Part shown: one piece after another, positions 31,786 to 33,518 of the stretch
Numbering within the stretch: position 1 is the first letter of the stretch
Layout: the number at the start of each line of letters is the position of its first letter
Assembly (NCBI GenBank): GCA_046154695.1
Contig: JBJXFI010000031.1
Span: 1 to 33,518 of the forward strand
Direction of reading: 5' to 3'
DNA length: 33,518 nucleotides
From: DALYLB01 sp046154695
Lineage (GTDB): Bacteria; Acidobacteriota; Blastocatellia; RBC074
Position numbers and translations under genes: made by a program
Notes under the pieces: model-generated
Told to the model about the DNA's origin: nothing
Seen by the model: the letters and a program-made list of their open reading frames with translations, nothing else
Database searches by the model: none

Positions 31786-33294
31786 CGCGCCCATCACATC
31801 GAGCGGCGCCGGCAGGCCGGTCCAGAGGCGGAACTGTTCTCCGGCCTGCGCGAGGAGCATCTCCATTCCGCCGAGCGTCGCGCATCCGGCCGCGCGCGCC
31901 GCGCGCAGCAGCGCGGTCTCTTCCGGCGTGTAGATCAGATCGTAGACCAGGCGGACTCCCCGCAGCGACTCGGCGCGGAGCGGCGACCGACCTTCGCTGT
32001 GGCCGTGCATGCCGATGGGCGTGCAGTTGATCAGGATGTCGGCCTCTCCGCGGAAGGCCTCGATCGGCGCGGCCCTCGCGCCGAACTCCTCGGCGAGGAG
32101 CCGGGCCTTTTCCGGGTCGCGGGCATAAACGGTCACGTCGGCCTCGCGCTCGCGCACGCCGAAGCACACGGCCCGGGCCGAGCCCCCCGCGCCGATCACG
32201 GCCACGCGCGCGCCGCGAACCGGCATCCGGCGATCGAGCGGCTGCATCGCGCCGGTCACATCCGTGTTGTATCCGTGCAGTTCTTCCCCCTCGACAACCA
32301 GGGTGTTGACCGCGCCGATCCGCCGCGCCGTCTCATCGATTCGATCGAGGTGCCGCAGGATGGCCCGCTTGTGCGGAATCGTCACGCTCAAACCGCGCAG
32401 CCGCCAGTCCAGCCGCCGCGTCGCGGGGCGGACGAAGTCGCGGACGAAATCGTCCACATCGTCGACCTCGAAGGGAAGATAGACGCCATCGCGTCCGAGC
32501 GCCCGCAGGGCCGCGTTGTGCATCGACGGCGAGCGCGAGTGGCCGACCGGATTGCCGATGATGCCGAGAATTTCGGTCTCGCGCGTCAGCTCCCGCACCC
32601 GATACTGATCGATCAGCTCGCCGACGGTCGGCTGTCCGCCCGCGCTCTCGGCCCCGTGCCGCAGGGCCCCGAAGGTCAGCATCGCCCCCCGCGAGAGCGC
32701 CAGCAGGCGCGTCATCAATCCCGGCATCCCCATTCCCAGCGCGATCACCGGCTTCAATCCCCGGGCATGATCGATCAGCTCGAAGAGGCGCAGGCAATCC
32801 CCCGCGCTTCGGGCCTGCGTGGCGATCTTGACCACGGCCGCCGGCGTCCGCGCCATGCGGTCGTACCGCGCGATCAAATCCGCCGGCGTCTCGTCGAAGC
32901 TGTGCCACGAGCAGATGACCCGCTCCCAGGGAACCGGCGAACCCGCAGCCGCGAAACGCTCGGCCAGATCCATCTCGAAATCGACGAAATCGCCCCGCCC
33001 GACGACGTTCGCGGGCAGCCCCCGCCAGAACGACTCCCTCTCCTCCAGCGTCAGATCGCGCCGCCCGCCCTGCTCCCGCGGCCGAAACGTGAAGAGCAGC
33101 CGCCTGCCCTCTCCCACGCGCCGCGATCCGAGCGCCTCCCGCAGCCGCGCCAGTTCCTCCGCCGGCGGATAGTCCAGCCGCAACTCGATCACATCCGCAA
33201 CCCGCGCCGCCTCCGCAATCGCCCCCAGAAACAGGTCGGAACGCGTCTCCGTTATCGGAACACAGATCAGAGATGAAAATGAAGATGTGTGCAT
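31738..33294 (-). CDS. aroDE: Bifunctional 3-dehydroquinate dehydratase / shikimate dehydrogenase
   Basis: A 518-aa fusion catalysing two consecutive steps of the shikimate pathway: dehydroquinate to dehydroshikimate, then to shikimate with NADPH. The N-terminal type I dehydratase (about 8-235) has IELRLDY, H131 (SWHSFDETP) and the Schiff-base lysine K156 (VVKIATQ). The C-terminal AroE (about 242-512) has GNPVGHSRSPSMHN, K309 (VTIPHK), D345 (YNTDVTG) and the Rossmann loop GAGGSARA (about 368-375). This order is known from plants, Chlamydiae and some other bacteria. ATG 33294 is preferred to the longer frame, whose extra codons are the heptamer array; no SD sequence is present. Confidence 0.96.
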   Translation of the reverse strand: MHTSSFSSLICVPITETRSDLFLGAIAEAARVADVIELRLDYPPAEELARLREALGSRRVGEGRRLLFTFRPREQGGRRDLTLEERESFWRGLPANVVGRGDFVDFEMDLAERFAAAGSPVPWERVICSWHSFDETPADLIARYDRMARTPAAVVKIATQARSAGDCLRLFELIDHARGLKPVIALGMGMPGLMTRLLALSRGAMLTFGALRHGAESAGGQPTVGELIDQYRVRELTRETEILGIIGNPVGHSRSPSMHNAALRALGRDGVYLPFEVDDVDDFVRDFVRPATRRLDWRLRGLSVTIPHKRAILRHLDRIDETARRIGAVNTLVVEGEELHGYNTDVTGAMQPLDRRMPVRGARVAVIGAGGSARAVCFGVREREADVTVYARDPEKARLLAEEFGARAAPIEAFRGEADILINCTPIGMHGHSEGRSPLRAESLRGVRLVYDLIYTPEETALLRAARAAGCATLGGMEMLLAQAGEQFRLWTGLPAPLDVMGASILQREHHGQPQPQQ

Positions 33295-33310
33295 TCGTAA
33301 AATGATTTTC

Positions 33311-33345
33311 GGTTGATGGTTGATGGTTGATGGTTGTCGGTTGTC
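33311..33345 (-). repeat. Heptamer array (TCAACNN type) before aroDE
   Basis: Five consecutive 7-base units on the minus strand, in transcription order: GACAACC, GACAACC, ATCAACC, ATCAACC, ATCAACC. They end 16 bases before the aroDE ATG. The core (T/A)CAAC every 7 bases matches the array before eutN, and again lies in gene-sense orientation. Confidence 0.85.
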
Positions 33346-33451
33346 GCCGGAGGCGCTGGTTTCGAAAGAAAGGTCGGATGAATGCAGGCGAACGGGTGTG
33401 ATTAAAAGTGGGACACAATTTCGCAATATTGATGGACAATCGGCGCATTGT

Positions 33452-33507
33452 TGTGTTCCGAAGGAACACCAGACGGTAGCCGGCGGTGAAGCGAAGCGTA
33501 ACCGCCG
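33452..33507. repeat. Two adjacent REP-like hairpins
   Basis: GTGTTCC/GGAACAC (33452-33458 with 33462-33468, loop GAA) is followed by CCGGCGGT/ACCGCCGG (33479-33486 with 33500-33507), whose loop holds the direct repeat GAAGC-GAAGC. The combination resembles extragenic palindromes linked to RAYT-type transposases in other genomes; no transposase is visible before the window ends. Confidence 0.5.
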
Positions 33508-33518
33508 GAATTGACAGG

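Overview
The window is chromosomal DNA from a GC-rich, diderm (Gram-negative-type) bacterium. Supporting genes are an apolipoprotein N-acyltransferase (Lnt), a lipobox lipoprotein, a SPOR-domain membrane protein, Tat-type signal peptides and ordinary housekeeping genes (truB, thiE, an aroD-aroE fusion, nfi, one tRNA-Ala). The mix of Tat-exported sugar isomerase-like proteins, a PD40 propeller, an orphan pair of EutN-type microcompartment vertex proteins and a PrkA/YhbH stress pair recalls under-sampled phyla of the Planctomycetes / Hydrogenedentes / Sumerlaeota / Acidobacteria kind. I cannot assign a phylum from sequence alone. No prophage, transposase, CRISPR array or rRNA operon is visible.

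Layout. 1-5.2 kb: a PEGA-domain exported protein, endonuclease V, a SlyD-like FKBP, a zinc dehydrogenase, an alpha/beta hydrolase and a site-2 protease with fused CBS domains. 5.15-5.45 kb: a hairpin-rich repeat element and tRNA-Ala(GGC). 5.5-9.9 kb: an exported protein of unknown function, a PrxQ-type peroxiredoxin coupled to a GAF-GAF-PP2C phosphatase, and a HAD hydrolase. 9.9-10.8 kb: a tight three-gene cassette of two EutN/CcmL proteins and a small protein ending in CxxCxxC. 10.8-11.6 kb: a promoter, a strongly structured leader of three hairpins, and a lamin-tail-domain gene. 11.7-16.4 kb (minus strand): truB, then prkA and yhbH, ending at an intrinsic terminator. 16.4-20.3 kb: a PD-(D/E)XK protein, a zinc-ribbon protein, a second site-2 protease and a stand-alone CBS protein. 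20.3-25.9 kb: a GlcD-type oxidase and thiE, a lipoprotein, an unknown 117-aa protein, lnt and the SPOR protein. 26-31.1 kb: a membrane dipeptidase, then a minus-strand group with a PD40 propeller and two TIM-barrel sugar enzymes. 31.3-33.5 kb: a small membrane protein convergent with aroDE.

Three non-coding signals stand out. (1) The leader at about 10876-11054 has three strong stems. Each presents a near-identical 9-mer (GCGAGMGAA type) in an unpaired segment, and the last stem pairs perfectly with the Shine-Dalgarno sequence of the lamin-tail gene; this is a candidate undescribed structured RNA. (2) Degenerate heptamer arrays lie in gene-sense orientation directly before the start codons of eutN, lnt and aroDE, with a two-unit version before truB, and three of these starts lack a good Shine-Dalgarno site. 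(3) The EutN-EutN-CxxCxxC cassette has no hexameric shell protein or signature enzyme nearby.

Functionally, the window combines cell-envelope maintenance (Lnt, SPOR, two intramembrane proteases), stress signalling (PrkA/YhbH, PP2C, peroxiredoxin) and catabolism of sugar acids or alpha-hydroxy acids. All functions are inferred from motifs read by eye; no database search was possible.
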